The notes: a model not told the origin generated them from the letters alone. A stretch of 64,000 bases of DNA from Yersinia rochesterensis (GCF_003600645.1 NZ_CP032482.1:1240001-1304000), one strand, 5' to 3'; counted from the stretch's first letter, positions 45,588 through 58,904 are shown. Numbers and translations: made by a program.

Positions 45588-46955
45588 ATGCGTGGACGGT
45601 TATTCTGGAAAATCCTACTGGGGTTTTGGCTGACCTTTATTTTAATGACCCAGATGCTCTGGGTGGTATTTTCCTTTTACGGCAATCGCCATGAACCACT
45701 TGAGCGCGAAATGATACGCCAGATTGCTAAGTTACAGGTCGCTTCTGCGGCCTCGGTGCTACAAAGTGGTGGCCTGCCAGCCCTAAATGCCATGACGGCG
45801 AACTGGCCGGAAACAGATAAAAATCACTTTTCGGTATTGCCAGCGACAGAAATACCCCAAGTGACGACGGAATCACCGGATAAAACGTTGCCAGCCAAAG
45901 GTCGAGGGCCAGAATTTTACAGTAGAGAAGTTACAGCTTGGGTCAAAGGATCGGATGGTCAGAATTATCGTATCAGTTACGACATTGATGGATTGCGGGA
46001 AGTCAATCAACAGGGAAGGTCCGATGGAGGCCGCCATGAAATATTGAACATTCCGATCCCCATGATTTGGATGGGAGTGCTGGGCGGCTTGTTCTTCAGT
46101 ACCTTGCTGGCCTGGAACCTGACGCGGCCAATGCGCCAACTGCGTGCTGGTTTCGAACGGGTGGCGCAGGGCGATTTGTCGGTGCGGCTGTTGCCTGTTA
46201 TGCGTCATCGCCATGACGAACTGACCGAAGTGGCGCGTGATTTTGATTCAATGGCTGAGCGGCTGAAAGAGTTGGTTAGTGCCCGCGAGCAATTATTGCA
46301 CGACGTTTCTCATGAATTACGTTCTCCACTGGCTCGCTTGCAATTAGCGATTGGATTAGCACGTCAAAACCCCAAAAATGTCGAAAATTCATTGCTGCGC
46401 ATTGAACATGAATCTGAACGGCTGGATAAGATGATTGGTGAGTTATTGGCGTTATCTCGCACCGAAAATCACAATATCGCCGATGATGACGAGTATTTCG
46501 ATTTGTACGAGTTAGTGGCCGTGGTGGTCAATGATGCTCGCTATGAAGCACAGGTGCCGGGTGTTGAAATACTGCTACAGGTATCACCGCAAGTTGACTA
46601 TACCGTCAAGGGGAATGCCGAGCTGATGCGGCGGGCGATTGATAATATTGTCCGTAATGCGCTGCGATTCTCCGCCCAAGGCCAACAGGTAAAAGTGGTG
46701 CTTTCATTGACTGATGAGAGTTACCAGATTCAGGTTTCTGATCAAGGGCCGGGTGTTGAAGACAGTAAACTCTCCAGTATTTTTGATCCCTTTGTCCGGG
46801 TCCAATCAGCTCTCTCCGGCAAAGGCTATGGTCTGGGTCTGGCCATCACCCGCAAGGTGATTTTGGCGCATGGTGGGCAGGTTGAAGCAAGAAACGGCGA
46901 GCAGGGTGGGTTGGTGATTATCTTGCGAGTGCCGCGTTGGAGTGCGATAGAATAA
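45588..46955 (+). CDS. Membrane histidine kinase, CpxA-like
   Basis: A 455-residue sensor partner of the upstream regulator, 25 bases downstream. First membrane segment about residues 7-30, a periplasmic domain of roughly 130 residues, and second segment about 160-180. A HAMP linker follows. Phosphoacceptor H242 is in HDVSHELRSPLARLQ. ATPase blocks are NIVRNALRFS, DQGPGVE and GYGLGLAIT. The periplasmic sensor part is Pro/Thr-rich and unlike CpxA in my reading, so the stimulus cannot be named. Confidence 0.87.
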   Translation: MRGRLFWKILLGFWLTFILMTQMLWVVFSFYGNRHEPLEREMIRQIAKLQVASAASVLQSGGLPALNAMTANWPETDKNHFSVLPATEIPQVTTESPDKTLPAKGRGPEFYSREVTAWVKGSDGQNYRISYDIDGLREVNQQGRSDGGRHEILNIPIPMIWMGVLGGLFFSTLLAWNLTRPMRQLRAGFERVAQGDLSVRLLPVMRHRHDELTEVARDFDSMAERLKELVSAREQLLHDVSHELRSPLARLQLAIGLARQNPKNVENSLLRIEHESERLDKMIGELLALSRTENHNIADDDEYFDLYELVAVVVNDARYEAQVPGVEILLQVSPQVDYTVKGNAELMRRAIDNIVRNALRFSAQGQQVKVVLSLTDESYQIQVSDQGPGVEDSKLSSIFDPFVRVQSALSGKGYGLGLAITRKVILAHGGQVEARNGEQGGLVIILRVPRWSAIE

Positions 46956-46966
46956 ATTATCAAACA

Positions 46967-46992
46967 AAAACGGCGCACAAAGGCGCCGTTTT
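46967..46992. terminator. Bidirectional terminator between kinase gene and crr
   Basis: AAAACGGCG pairs with CGCCGTTTT across an eight-base loop, between convergent genes. Confidence 0.85.
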
Positions 46993-47008
46993 CCATATTC
47001 GTATGAAA

Positions 47009-47518
47009 TTATTTCTTGATACGAATAATCGGCGTCTCACCCACGGTGACACTACCGGACAGTTTAATCAGTTCTTTAATCTCGTCCATGTTGGAGATAA
47101 CCACCGGCGTCAAAGTAGACTTGGCTTTCTCTTCCAGCAGGGCCAGATTGAACTCAATAACTACATCGCCTTTCTTGACGCGTTGGCCTTCTTCAGCGAT
47201 GCGTTTGAAGCCTTCGCCTTTCAGTTCAACAGTATCAATACCGAAGTGGACGAACAGCTCAATGCCGCTGTCTGATTCGATAGAAAAAGCATGGTTAGTT
47301 TCGAAAATTTTACCGATGGTGCCGTCAACAGGAGCAACCATTTTATTGCCTGAAGGCTTGATGGCAATCCCATCACCAACGATTTTCTCTGCAAAAACAA
47401 CATCAGGAACATCTTCGATGTTGACGATCTCACCAGACAACGGCGCGACGATTTCAATAGTGCCACTGTCTTTTTTATCATCTGAAACCAGTGATTTCAG
47501 TTTATCGAACAAACCCAT
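47009..47518 (-). CDS. crr: Glucose-specific EIIA component, Crr
   Basis: A 169-residue cytosolic phosphocarrier of the glucose PTS that also signals to adenylate cyclase and sugar permeases. The active-site His are H76 in TNHAFSIES and H91 in LFVHFGID. Length matches E. coli exactly. Last gene of ptsHI-crr, separated from ptsI by a full ERIC element. Confidence 0.97.
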   Translation of the reverse strand: MGLFDKLKSLVSDDKKDSGTIEIVAPLSGEIVNIEDVPDVVFAEKIVGDGIAIKPSGNKMVAPVDGTIGKIFETNHAFSIESDSGIELFVHFGIDTVELKGEGFKRIAEEGQRVKKGDVVIEFNLALLEEKAKSTLTPVVISNMDEIKELIKLSGSVTVGETPIIRIKK

Positions 47519-47536
47519 GATCTTCTCCTAAGTATT

Positions 47537-47667
47537 TATACTCGTCATACTTCAAGCTGCATATGCGTTGGCTGCGTTCAATCACCCGAATCACTTACAA
47601 CACAGTAAGCTCATCGGGACTCTCTCACTTGCCACCTTTCCGCAACTCGAATTATTTAGAGTTTATA
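47537..47667. repeat. ERIC element within the pts operon (about 131 bp)
   Basis: Runs from TATACTCGTCATACTTCAAG to ATTTAGAGTTTATA and contains ACAGTAAGCTCATCGGGACT. It lies between ptsI and crr, which are close together in E. coli. Confidence 0.88.
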
Positions 47668-47693
47668 TTGGGCAGCAGTCCAGTATCGTGGAA

Positions 47694-49421
47694 TTAGCAG
47701 AGCGTTTTTTCTTCGATGAATGTGGTAACCAAATCCATCAATTCCTTCGCTGTTGGTTGAGCTAGTGCTTGCTCCGCCAACACTTTCACATCTTCGAAAT
47801 TCGTATTACGGATAATTTTCTTGATGCGTGGGATCGAAATCGCACTCATGCTGAACTCATCCAGCCCCATGCCCAATAGCAACAGTGTAGCACGTTCGTC
47901 GCCAGCAAGTTCACCGCACATACCGGTCCACTTACCTTCAGCGTGAGATGCATCAATTACCTGTTTGATCAGGCCCAATACCGATGGCGACATTGGATTA
48001 TAGAGATGAGAAATCAGCTCATTGCCACGATCTACAGCCAGAGTATACTGAGTTAGATCGTTTGTCCCAATACTAAAGAAGTCAACTTCTTTAGCTAAAT
48101 GGCGAGCGATGACCGCCGCCGCAGGTGTTTCAACCATCACACCGACCTCGATAGTTTCATCAAAGGCCTTATTTTCTTCACGTAATTGGCTTTTCAGCAG
48201 CTCAAGTTCTGCTTTCAGTTCGCGTACTTCTTCAACCGAAATAATCATCGGGAACATGATACGCAATTTACCAAACGCCGATGCACGCAAGATGGCGCGC
48301 AGCTGTGCGTGCAGAATCTCTTTGCGATCCATAGCAATACGGATGGCACGCCAGCCCAAGAATGGGTTTTCTTCTTTTGGCAAGTTCATGTACGGCAGGT
48401 CTTTATCACCGCCGATGTCCATAGTACGGACGATAACTGCCTGAGAGCCCATGGCTTCCGCAACGGCTTTATAAGCCTGGAACTGCTCTTCTTCAGTCGG
48501 CAGAGAGTCGCGGTCCATGAACAGGAATTCGGTACGATACAGACCTACACCTTCAGCGCCATTACGTTCAGCACCGGCGATATCACGCACTGTGCCGATG
48601 TTGGCAACCACTTCAACCTGATGACCATCAAGGGTTATTGCAGGCAAGTCTTTCAGTTTGGCCAGATCATTTCTTTCGGTGATGTACTGAGCTTTCACCG
48701 CTTTCAGTCGCTCAATCACTTCAGTCGTTGGGTTTAAATAAATTTTGTTATTGACCGCATCGAGGATCAAATAATCATCATTCTGGATTTCTTTGGTCGC
48801 ATTACTGGTCCCGACGATAGCCGGTAATTCTAGTGAACGAGCCATAATCGAGGTGTGAGAGGTGCGGCCACCTAAATCGGTGATGAACCCTAACACTTTA
48901 TCCAGATTAAGCTGCGCGGTTTCTGACGGGGTCAAATCGGTTGCAACCAGAATCACTTCATCCGGAATAGCGCTCAAATCAACAATGGTCAGGCCGAGAA
49001 TGTTCTTCAGAAGGCGTTTACCGATATCACGTACGTCAGCCGCACGTTCTTTCAGGTATTCGTCATCCAGTTCTTCCAGTGCTTTCGCCTGGCCTTCAAT
49101 GACGGAATAAGCCGCGGCATCCGCAGACTGCTTATCATCTTTGATGAGGGCTATGATTTCCTGCTCAAGCTCTTCGTCTTCCAACAGCATGATATGCCCT
49201 TCGAAGATGGCAGCTTTCTCTTCGCCGAGACTGGCTTCAGCTTTGGTCTTGATCGCTTCCAACTGTTCAGCAGCTTTAGCCCGCCCAGTTTTGAAACGCT
49301 CGACTTCTTGCTCCACTTGGTCAGCAGAGATCTTTTTCCGGTTGATGACAATCTCATCTTCTTTCAGTAAAAGTGCTTTACCAAAAGCGATACCCGGTGA
49401 TACTAAAATGCCTGAAATCAT
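47694..49421 (-). CDS. ptsI: PTS enzyme I
   Basis: A 575-residue PEP-protein phosphotransferase that starts the PTS chain by phosphorylating HPr. The active-site His (position 189) is in [18 protein letters not shown]. The C-terminal PEP barrel has the Mg ligands and catalytic Cys in [13 protein letters not shown]. Length equals E. coli enzyme I. It follows ptsH by 47 bases. Confidence 0.98.
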   Translation of the reverse strand: MISGILVSPGIAFGKALLLKEDEIVINRKKISADQVEQEVERFKTGRAKAAEQLEAIKTKAEASLGEEKAAIFEGHIMLLEDEELEQEIIALIKDDKQSADAAAYSVIEGQAKALEELDDEYLKERAADVRDIGKRLLKNILGLTIVDLSAIPDEVILVATDLTPSETAQLNLDKVLGFITDLGGRTSHTSIMARSLELPAIVGTSNATKEIQNDDYLILDAVNNKIYLNPTTEVIERLKAVKAQYITERNDLAKLKDLPAITLDGHQVEVVANIGTVRDIAGAERNGAEGVGLYRTEFLFMDRDSLPTEEEQFQAYKAVAEAMGSQAVIVRTMDIGGDKDLPYMNLPKEENPFLGWRAIRIAMDRKEILHAQLRAILRASAFGKLRIMFPMIISVEEVRELKAELELLKSQLREENKAFDETIEVGVMVETPAAAVIARHLAKEVDFFSIGTNDLTQYTLAVDRGNELISHLYNPMSPSVLGLIKQVIDASHAEGKWTGMCGELAGDERATLLLLGMGLDEFSMSAISIPRIKKIIRNTNFEDVKVLAEQALAQPTAKELMDLVTTFIEEKTLC

Positions 49422-49468
49422 AACCCTACCTTACTCTTGACTGGTGTTAACTAAAAAAGCACGCGTGA

Positions 49469-49726
49469 TTACTCAAGCTCTGCCATCAGTTTTACCAGAT
49501 GCTCAACAGCTTTCTTCTCATCTTCGCCTTCGGCCGAGATCGTAACAACAGTCCCTTGGGTCAGGCCCAGAGTTTGCAGTTTGAACAGGCTCTTGGCACT
49601 AGCGCTTTTACCGTTAGAAATCACGGTAATTTCGCTTGCAAAGCCTTTTGCTTCTTTTACGAACTGGGCAGCAGGGCGGGTATGCAGACCGTTTGGTGCT
49701 GTAATAGTAACTTCTTGCTGGAACAT
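49469..49726 (-). CDS. ptsH: Phosphocarrier protein HPr
   Basis: An 85-residue protein that passes phosphate from enzyme I to EIIA domains through H15 ([13 protein letters not shown]). The sequence is nearly identical to E. coli HPr. First gene of ptsHI-crr. The 448-base region upstream, shared with convergent-side cysK terminator, holds the promoters and a long inverted repeat. Confidence 0.99.
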   Translation of the reverse strand: MFQQEVTITAPNGLHTRPAAQFVKEAKGFASEITVISNGKSASAKSLFKLQTLGLTQGTVVTISAEGEDEKKAVEHLVKLMAELE

Positions 49727-49762
49727 TGTATTTCCCCAACTTATTGGATTTATGTTGTGGAG

Positions 49763-49792
49763 CTAAAGTTTAGTGTAAAAACCAAACTTTAG
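49763..49792. promoter_or_regulatory. Inverted repeat in the ptsH leader
   Basis: A perfect nine-base inverted repeat CTAAAGTTT/AAACTTTAG with a 12-base spacer, about 37 bases before the ptsH start. It could be an operator or a leader hairpin. No known site for Mlc, Cra or CRP is evident in it. Confidence 0.5.
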
Positions 49793-50123
49793 CCTGTATT
49801 GGTGCGCGCATAACTCATCATTCAACTCGCGCATGACTATGCCTCAACCAGTGACAAGTCACAAAGACAGTTTCTGATGCAACCCTAATTCAGGTCTAAA
49901 ATCATCACTATCAGTTTTAAGAATAATGCTCTCTTTGCGTTATGTCTTCAATCAGCGTTCAGTGATGACATTTTTTGTTGTGTTGCATAATTGATAAATC
50001 GATTCAGCCAGAGAGGCGCTCAATACGTGATTAATTTCGCGTATCGAAATAATTGACCGGTTAAATACTAAACCCAGAGGGTAAAATCAATCTTTATGTA
50101 GTAAAAACTTTGAAGCGCGCCAC

Positions 50124-50152
50124 AAAAAAAGCACCCACGAGGGTGCTTTTTT
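50124..50152. terminator. Rho-independent terminator of cysK
   Basis: Stem GCACCC/GGGTGC with a four-base loop, flanked by seven A and six T, so it works in either direction. It lies just beyond the cysK stop. Confidence 0.9.
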
Positions 50153-50174
50153 AGCATTTAGTGCGACGGCCTGA

Positions 50175-51143
50175 CTACTGTTGCAGCTCTTGTTCAGTGA
50201 ACAAATCTGCAAACAACGCCGTGCTTAAATAGCGCTCACCCGAGGACGGAAGAATAACCACAATTGTTTTGTCAGTAAAGTCATCTTCTTCAGAAAGCTT
50301 GACCGCTGCTGCAACGGCTGCACCAGAAGAAATACCGGCTAAAATGCCTTCTTCATCCATTAAACGGCGCGCCATCGAGATGGCTTCATCATTGGTGACC
50401 AGTGCAACACGATCAACCAGACTCAGGTCGAGGTTACCGGGAATAAAGCCAGCGCCGATCCCTTGAATCTTGTGCGGGCCGGGTTTTATTTCCTGGCCAG
50501 CTAATGCCTGAGTAATTACCGGAGAATCTGTTGGTTCAACCGCAACCGTGGTAATCGCCTTGCCTTTGGTATTTTTAATGTAGCGGCTGACACCGGTTAG
50601 GGTACCGCCGGTACCGACACCCGCGATAAAAACATCGACTTCGCCATCAGTATCTTCCCAGATTTCTGGGCCGGTGGTTTTTTCGTGAATATCTGGGTTC
50701 GCTGGGTTGCTGAATTGCTGCAAGATAAGATAGCGGTCTGGATCGGTTGCTTGAATTTCTTCTGCTTTGGCAATGGCCCCTTTCATCCCTTTGGCGCCTT
50801 CGGTTAGCACCAAATTAGCCCCCAGTGCTTTGAGCAGTTTACGGCGCTCAATACTCATGGTTTCGGGCATGGTCAGAGTTAATTTATAACCGCGTGCGGC
50901 GGCAACAAATGCCAGCGCGATACCGGTATTACCACTGGTCGGTTCTACCAGTTCTTTGTCTTTGGTCAGAATGCCACGATTTTCGGCGTCCCAAATCATA
51001 TTGGCACCGATACGGCATTTAACACTGAAACTTGGATTGCGTGACTCAACCTTCGCCAAAATGCGCCCGTTACCGATACGGTTCAGACGAACCAGCGGCG
51101 TATGGCCGATTGTTAAAGAGTTGTCTTCATATATCTTGCTCAT
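50175..51143 (-). CDS. cysK: Cysteine synthase A
   Basis: A 322-residue PLP enzyme making cysteine from O-acetylserine and sulfide. The PLP Lys is in [16 protein letters not shown], the phosphate loop reads [14 protein letters not shown], and the substrate loop [10 protein letters not shown]. Length matches E. coli CysK (323). It stands alone, upstream-neighboured by cysZ as in E. coli. Confidence 0.98.
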   Translation of the reverse strand: MSKIYEDNSLTIGHTPLVRLNRIGNGRILAKVESRNPSFSVKCRIGANMIWDAENRGILTKDKELVEPTSGNTGIALAFVAAARGYKLTLTMPETMSIERRKLLKALGANLVLTEGAKGMKGAIAKAEEIQATDPDRYLILQQFSNPANPDIHEKTTGPEIWEDTDGEVDVFIAGVGTGGTLTGVSRYIKNTKGKAITTVAVEPTDSPVITQALAGQEIKPGPHKIQGIGAGFIPGNLDLSLVDRVALVTNDEAISMARRLMDEEGILAGISSGAAVAAAVKLSEEDDFTDKTIVVILPSSGERYLSTALFADLFTEQELQQ

Positions 51144-51332
51144 AGCCCGTCCTTTAACTCTATGAAAATGTAGGAATCGTTCAAAGCATACGCTAACAGT
51201 ATGGCTATGGAAGTAAGGAATTGGTATATCGATATGTTATTAGGAAATAAGTTTTAATCCCAATAACTTTTAATCTTGGTAAATCACTTTTATTCTCGGC
51301 AATAGGGGCGCGACCAGCACGCCCAGGCAAAA

Positions 51333-52100
51333 TTATTGTGATGACTGAACAAACTGATCGCGGTAGCGCTCGACCCACATTGCTGTGGCACCACAGACCG
51401 CGACTGGCATAATCACCAAGTTGAGGAAAGGAATCATAGTGAATAAACTCACTAAAGCGCCAAACTGCAGGTTATCGACCTTATTTTGACGCAGAGCACT
51501 GCGCATATGCTGAAAACTCACTTTATGGTTATCAAAAGGGTAATCACAATATTGTATCGAGAGCATCCAGGCGCTAAACAGGAACCACAGAACCGGAGCG
51601 AGGGTTTGGCCAATACCGGGAATGAAGTACAGCAGCAATAGCACCAAAGCCCGTGGCAAGTAATAGGCTAATTTCCGCCATTCACGCGCCATAATCCGTG
51701 GCAGATCTTTCAGGATACCCATAATACCGGTGTCTGGTAGCGGTTTACCGGTCAGGCTGGCTTCTAACTGTTCGGCCAGCAAACCGTTAAAGGGGGCCGC
51801 AATGAAATTGGCGAGGGTACTAAATAGATAACTGAACACCAGTAGCACTGAAATCACCATTACAGGCCACAATAAATAACTGAGCCACTGCAACCAGTCA
51901 GGGACATAACTCATTAACTGGGGAACCCAGTCACCTATCCGGTTGAATAACCACCAAAAAGCTCCTCCCATCAGCAGAATATTCACCAATAAAGGCAAAA
52001 TCACGAATCGCCGGATACCCGGACGGGAAATTAACTGCCATCCTTGGGCAAAATAATGGATACCATTGACCTTTTTTACTGCTTTTTGCGTATACGCCAT
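51333..52100 (-). CDS. cysZ: Sulfate permease CysZ
   Basis: A 255-residue inner-membrane protein for sulfate uptake in the assimilatory pathway. Several hydrophobic segments (for example [20 protein letters not shown] and [21 protein letters not shown]). Family blocks are [14 protein letters not shown] and [15 protein letters not shown]. Length is close to E. coli CysZ (253). It diverges from zipA. Confidence 0.94.
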   Translation of the reverse strand: MAYTQKAVKKVNGIHYFAQGWQLISRPGIRRFVILPLLVNILLMGGAFWWLFNRIGDWVPQLMSYVPDWLQWLSYLLWPVMVISVLLVFSYLFSTLANFIAAPFNGLLAEQLEASLTGKPLPDTGIMGILKDLPRIMAREWRKLAYYLPRALVLLLLYFIPGIGQTLAPVLWFLFSAWMLSIQYCDYPFDNHKVSFQHMRSALRQNKVDNLQFGALVSLFTMIPFLNLVIMPVAVCGATAMWVERYRDQFVQSSQ

Positions 52101-52319
52101 GCCATTCAGTTCTCTATAAGCTTGTTGACCGGTGTATCATATCGGTATGATTTCCCACTGCATAGTCACATTTTGTGCGAAAAATAAGCAAAACATCTAG
52201 TATAATCATCTTTCTTTGAAGAAAATTGAGCACGGACTTGCACTTGTGTACGTTGGGAAATAGAGTTAAAGGGTGAATGTTTGCCGCGGTGGCAATGTAT
52301 AGGAACAACAGAGATAGTA

Positions 52320-53318
52320 ATGATGCAGGATTTGCGTCTGATATTAATCGTTGTTGGCGCGATCGCCATAATAGCGTTGTTATTGCATGGTTTATGGACC
52401 AGCCGTAAAGAACGCTCATCAATTTTTCGCGATCGCCCAGTTAAACGTCCGAAACAAGAACGAATTGAAACCCCGATCGAGACTCTCGATGAAGGGGTGG
52501 GAGAAGTGCGCGTCCGCACTGCTCATCCACAAGAGAAGCCTTCGTTTAATCATCTTGATGAAGACGACGATGAATTGCCGGTAATTCAGCATACTGAAAC
52601 CAAACCGGCTTCGGCTAAGGCGGAACCTCGCCAGAAACCTTTTGCTTCAGTGCAAACAGGCTCAGTGGAAATAGAAAACGATGACCCTCTTTTGGGTGGG
52701 CTATCTGCTGAGCAACCACCGCATGAATCACAGCGTGATCCTTTGTTTGGCTCGGTTGGGGAATATGACTCACAACCGCGTCACGCAGAACCACAACCTG
52801 TGGCTACACATGCCGCTCGGGTGGTTCCGCAACCTGTGGAATCACAACCAGAGCCTGTCGCTCCAGCTCCTGAAGTGAAACCACAAAAGCTGAAAGAAAC
52901 CGTTTTGGTGCTGCATGTTGCAGCCCATCATGGCGGGGCTCTTGGGGGGGAAGTGCTACTACAAAGTGTACTTCAGTCTGGCTTCCAGTTTGGTGAAATG
53001 GGGATTTTCCATCGCCATCTTAGCCCGGCTGGCAGTGGCCCAGTATTATTCAGCTTGGCAAATATGGTGAAACCGGGTTCTTTTGACCCTGACACTATGT
53101 CTGACTTCTCAACGCCGGGTGTCTCAATGTTTATGATGGTGCCGTCTTATGGCGATGCACATCAAAACTTTAAGTTGATGCTGCAATCAGCCCAGCGTAT
53201 TGCTGATGATGTCGGCGGTGTGGTGTTGGATGATGAGCGCCGCATGATGACCCCGCAAAAACTGGAAACGTACAAGGCCCGCATCCGCGAAGTGTTGGAT
53301 GCAAACGCAACCGCCTGA
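52320..53318 (+). CDS. zipA: Cell division protein ZipA
   Basis: A 332-residue essential division protein that tethers FtsZ polymers to the membrane. The N-terminal membrane helix covers about residues 5-25 ([17 protein letters not shown]), followed by a basic patch RKERSS. A long Pro/Gln/Glu-rich linker covers about 40-185. The C-terminal FtsZ-binding domain covers about 190-330 ([21 protein letters not shown]). The start MMQDLRL matches E. coli ZipA. Confidence 0.97.
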   Translation: MMQDLRLILIVVGAIAIIALLLHGLWTSRKERSSIFRDRPVKRPKQERIETPIETLDEGVGEVRVRTAHPQEKPSFNHLDEDDDELPVIQHTETKPASAKAEPRQKPFASVQTGSVEIENDDPLLGGLSAEQPPHESQRDPLFGSVGEYDSQPRHAEPQPVATHAARVVPQPVESQPEPVAPAPEVKPQKLKETVLVLHVAAHHGGALGGEVLLQSVLQSGFQFGEMGIFHRHLSPAGSGPVLFSLANMVKPGSFDPDTMSDFSTPGVSMFMMVPSYGDAHQNFKLMLQSAQRIADDVGGVVLDDERRMMTPQKLETYKARIREVLDANATA

Positions 53319-53353
53319 TAATGTTGCCTCGCAATGAATTGAATTAACCCGAA

Positions 53354-53376
53354 CCCCCGCATGCCGGGGGTTTTTT
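53354..53376 (+). terminator. Rho-independent terminator of zipA
   Basis: Stem CCCCCG/CGGGGG with a five-base loop and six T, between zipA and ligA. Confidence 0.88.
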
Positions 53377-53390
53377 ATCTTTGATGGTGA

Positions 53391-55406
<2,016 letters not shown>

Positions 55407-55438
55407 TCTTACTCATGAAAGGGCATTCGGAGGGGCAT

Positions 55439-55654
55439 GTGGAAAAAGAAAATTTAGTTGAGATCGCCAATACCCGTATGCCTTTCGGTAAATATCAGGG
55501 CCGGGTATTGATCGATCTTCCGGAGGAGTATCTGCTTTGGTTTGCGCGCAAAGGTGAGTTTCCTCAAGGCAAGCTGGGTATGCTGATGGAGATGACTCTG
55601 GCCATCAAGATTGAAGGGCTGGATAGTTTAGTTAAACCACTTAAACGCGGCTAA
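55439..55654 (+). CDS. ypeB: DUF3820 protein YpeB
   Basis: A 71-residue protein matching E. coli YpeB (IANTRMPFGKYQGRVLIDLPEEYLLWFARKG shortened here to the key run MPFGKYQGR). GTG at 55439 is chosen over an ATG at 55415. A strong GGAGGGG ribosome site lies directly before it and the resulting N-terminus MEKENLVEIAN aligns with E. coli. It follows ligA by 32 bases, as in E. coli. Function is unknown. Confidence 0.85.
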   Translation: MEKENLVEIANTRMPFGKYQGRVLIDLPEEYLLWFARKGEFPQGKLGMLMEMTLAIKIEGLDSLVKPLKRG

Positions 55655-55729
55655 TCTGGCATTCTAAAATATGGCGATGGGCGGATGCCCGTCATCGCCA
55701 TAGTCTTGTTTTTTAAGGCATCACCGGCA

Positions 55730-56065
55730 TTAAATATAAACGTCAATCTGGTTCTGTACCGAAGGGCGGTTGACGCCATCACCGGCCGGTGCGCTGACAG
55801 TATTGTTGTCCCCTTCTTTGGTTTTCTCCGCTTCTTTGGCTTGAATACGCGCAATTTCAGCTTGTAGTGCAGCAATTTGATTCTGAATTTGGTGTTGCTG
55901 TTTTTTTAACTCATCAGCAGTTAAATCCGAGTCTGTTAAGGTACTTAACTTTTCGGTCAGTTTTTGGATCTCTTGATTAATGGATTTAATCTGTGCCGCG
56001 CTACTGTTGTCTGACGAGCTACTACTGCTCACAGAGATTGATGCTGCAGATATTGTGGTCGACAT
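55730..56065 (-). CDS. FlxA-like coiled-coil protein
   Basis: A 111-residue protein. The N-terminus is a Ser-rich run, and residues about 30-90 form a heptad-like coiled coil (EIQKLTEKLSTLTDSDL, ALQAEIARIQAKEAEK). This is the pattern of FlxA-family proteins. Two adjacent ATG codons at 56068 and 56065 follow AAGGA, and the second has the better spacing. It stands alone; no flagellar gene is near. Function is unknown. Confidence 0.7.
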   Translation of the reverse strand: MSTTISAASISVSSSSSSDNSSAAQIKSINQEIQKLTEKLSTLTDSDLTADELKKQQHQIQNQIAALQAEIARIQAKEAEKTKEGDNNTVSAPAGDGVNRPSVQNQIDVYI

Positions 56066-56191
56066 CATTATTCCTTGAAATAACATGAGTGGAGTAATGC
56101 TTATCGACGAGGGGGATATTAACCTTTAACTTCTAAGGGCGGTTTTACACAATATTATCACTTGGCGTTTTTTTTGAGCGCTTATGTGTGG

Positions 56192-56752
56192 CTAAACCAC
56201 CAAGCGCAATTCAGGCCAATGTTGTTGCCAACCTTTGCTATTGACCCGCTGATAGTAAGTATCGATTTCACCATTTTTGCTGTTCAGCGTAATAGTTTTA
56301 CTAAACAAAGCAGCCAAACCGAACGGGGTGACCAGCTCAATATCGCCATTCTCTTTAAGGCTGGCACCAATGGCCGTTTCCACTTCAACCCAATAGCTGA
56401 TGGCATCTTCGGTGCTGGTGTAAGGTTGGCGTCCAGTGCGCAGGTGCATTCTGGCCTGATTTTTGACTGACCACGGGAATGATTGATGCCGGGCTGATGT
56501 TGAGTGATTAAGTTGATCTTCAAGCTGTGAATCATGCTGCTCGCGGGTGTTTTGCTCATCGAAATAGACTAAATCGATATCATTAAGTGGGGTAGAGGAA
56601 GGGTATCGATGCAGCTTATCCCACACCAGATTACGGACAAATCCTGCGGCCAAGCACCACTGGTTTAACCGAAGTTCACGGGCAAAAGATAAAGCTTGCA
56701 TCCGATAGGGGTCGGCACGTAACCATTCAATGATTTGCTGTCGTTGGTTCAT
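56192..56752 (-). CDS. Nucleotidyltransferase-fold protein (DUF925/COG3575 type)
   Basis: A 186-residue cytosolic protein. The motif GFVRNLVWDKLH followed by LNDIDLVYFD supplies the paired Asp of the polymerase-beta nucleotidyltransferase fold. Other blocks are NQARMHLRTGRQPY and ELVTPFGLAALF. The nucleotide and target are unknown. It is monocistronic, upstream of the tRNA-Ala pair. Confidence 0.8.
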   Translation of the reverse strand: MNQRQQIIEWLRADPYRMQALSFARELRLNQWCLAAGFVRNLVWDKLHRYPSSTPLNDIDLVYFDEQNTREQHDSQLEDQLNHSTSARHQSFPWSVKNQARMHLRTGRQPYTSTEDAISYWVEVETAIGASLKENGDIELVTPFGLAALFSKTITLNSKNGEIDTYYQRVNSKGWQQHWPELRLVV

Positions 56753-56897
56753 CGGCTACTTCCTCTGTAATCAATGTATTTGAAGAAAAAACAGATTTGA
56801 AGAAAAACAGAATAACAGTGCGGAATGATAAATTAGAGAATAACGGGAGCAAAGCTTAAAAGGCAAAAGACCGGCCATAGGCCGGTCTTTTAAAGAG

Positions 56898-56973
<76 letters not shown>

Positions 56974-57047
56974 ACAAATGTGGTTGTTCGTATTGAATTA
57001 TATGCCATCCACTTATCGAGTTTGAAAACTTTACCAAACAAGAAATT

Positions 57048-57123
<76 letters not shown>

Positions 57124-57249
57124 AATGCGCACATAATAAATTGTGTGAACGGGGCGCATGATATGAAACCCCTGAAACAGTGTCAACGGCTAATTCTATT
57201 TCTTAGGTTAAGCGCTGAAAAAGCCGCCAAATCAGTGAGAAAACAGCAT

Positions 57250-57281
57250 AAAAAAGGCGACTTTAGTCAGCCGCCTAATAA
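57250..57281 (-). terminator. Probable terminator of gltX
   Basis: An imperfect hairpin (core GACT/AGTC with flanking AGGC and GCCT arms) and an A run on the plus strand, which is a T run for gltX. It lies 13 bases past the gltX stop. Confidence 0.5.
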
Positions 57282-57293
57282 ATGAGTTAGAAT

Positions 57294-58709
57294 TTATTGC
57301 TGCGCTTCACGCTCACTGATAAAAGCCAGAGCTTTATCAATACGTGCTAGCGAGCGCGCCTGCCCGATGGCATGAACAGTGACATCCATACCCGGTGATT
57401 GGCCTGCGCCAGTGACAGCAACACGCAGCGGCATGCCAACTTTGCCCATACCTACACCTAGCTCATCAGCGGTGCCCTGAATGGCATTGTGAACGTTTTC
57501 AGTCGTCCATTCGGTGATAGCAGCCAGTTTGGCTTTAACTGCCTCCAGGGGCTGACGGGCCACAGGGCGCAAATGTTTTTTCGCCGCGTCTGCATCGAAC
57601 TCATCAAACTCTTCATAGAAATAGTGGCAAGATTCGGCCATTTCTTTTAATGTCTTACAGCGCTCACCTAATAACTTAACTATCTCGGCCAACTCAGGGC
57701 CATTGCGAGTATCAATACCCAACTGCTCAACCTGCCATGACAAGTGAACTGCAACCTGTTCTGGCGGCAAGCTATTGATATAGTGATGATTCAGCCATTG
57801 TAGTTTTTCAGTATTGAAGGCACTGGCAGATTTGCTGACCGCATCCAGTGTGAATAGCTCGGTCATCTCAGCAACAGAAAATATTTCCTGATCACCATGA
57901 GACCAGCCCAGGCGGACCAGGTAGTTCAACAGCGCTTCTGGCAGATAGCCGTCATCGCGGTATTGCATCACACCGACCGCGCCATGGCGCTTAGACAGTT
58001 TTTTGCCGTCATCACCCAAAATCATTGAAACGTGGGCATATTCAGGAACCGGCGCGCCCAGCGCTTTCAAGATATTAATCTGGCGCGGGGTATTATTGAT
58101 ATGGTCTTCACCACGGATAACATGGGTGATTTCCATATCCCAGTCATCAACCACCACGCAGAAGTTATAAGTCGGCGAACCATCGGTACGGCGGATAATT
58201 AGATCATCCAGCTCTTGGTTGCTGAATTCGATTGGGCCACGGATTTTATCATCGAAAATAACCGAGCCTTCCTGTGGGTTACGAAAACGCACGACAGAAG
58301 GTTCATCAGCACCATGGGTACACTGGCTATCGCGGCAGCGGCCATCGTAGCGGGGTTTTTCACCATTGGCCATTTGGGCTTCGCGCAATTCATCCAGACG
58401 CTCTCTGGAGCAATAGCATCTATAAGCAGTGCCGTTTTCCAACATTTGGTCAATGACCGCATTGTAGCGATCGAAACGTTTGGTTTGGAAATACGGGCCC
58501 TCATCCCAATCCAGATTTAGCCAGTTCATACCGTCCATAATGGCGTCGATAGCTTCCTGAGTTGAGCGCTCAAGATCAGTATCTTCAATACGCAAAACAA
58601 ATTCACCACCAAAGTGGCGAGTGAACAACCAGGAATACAACGCGGTACGTGCGCCACCGACGTGAAGATAGCCGGTAGGACTGGGTGCAAAACGGGTTTT
58701 GATTTTCAT
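57294..58709 (-). CDS. gltX: Glutamyl-tRNA synthetase
   Basis: A 471-residue class I aminoacyl-tRNA synthetase that charges tRNA-Glu. The HIGH-type motif is in [17 protein letters not shown] and the KMSKS-type motif is KLSKRHGA. A zinc-binding Cys cluster (CYCSRE, CRDSQC) lies near residues 100-130. Length equals E. coli GltX. It is flanked by tRNA-Ala and tRNA-Val genes as in E. coli. Confidence 0.98.
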   Translation of the reverse strand: MKIKTRFAPSPTGYLHVGGARTALYSWLFTRHFGGEFVLRIEDTDLERSTQEAIDAIMDGMNWLNLDWDEGPYFQTKRFDRYNAVIDQMLENGTAYRCYCSRERLDELREAQMANGEKPRYDGRCRDSQCTHGADEPSVVRFRNPQEGSVIFDDKIRGPIEFSNQELDDLIIRRTDGSPTYNFCVVVDDWDMEITHVIRGEDHINNTPRQINILKALGAPVPEYAHVSMILGDDGKKLSKRHGAVGVMQYRDDGYLPEALLNYLVRLGWSHGDQEIFSVAEMTELFTLDAVSKSASAFNTEKLQWLNHHYINSLPPEQVAVHLSWQVEQLGIDTRNGPELAEIVKLLGERCKTLKEMAESCHYFYEEFDEFDADAAKKHLRPVARQPLEAVKAKLAAITEWTTENVHNAIQGTADELGVGMGKVGMPLRVAVTGAGQSPGMDVTVHAIGQARSLARIDKALAFISEREAQQ

Positions 58710-58904
58710 TGGGTTCGATGCCTTATTACGCTACGCCGACCAGCAAAAGCTGGCTGTTGCTCGAAATTCGAAAAAGTAGGCGACATTCTACCACCCTGAG
58801 ACAATTCCTCAACGATGTTACCGGTATGCCAAGGTTCATAGTGGCGATAAATATCGCATCCTGTTTAAATTTGCGGCGAACGATTGTTTTCGTTTTAAAA
58901 ACCG

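Noticed and set aside
47016..47531. Plus-strand frame of 171 codons opposite crr
   Set aside because: Antisense shadow of a highly conserved gene; Ser/Thr-rich translation without family features.
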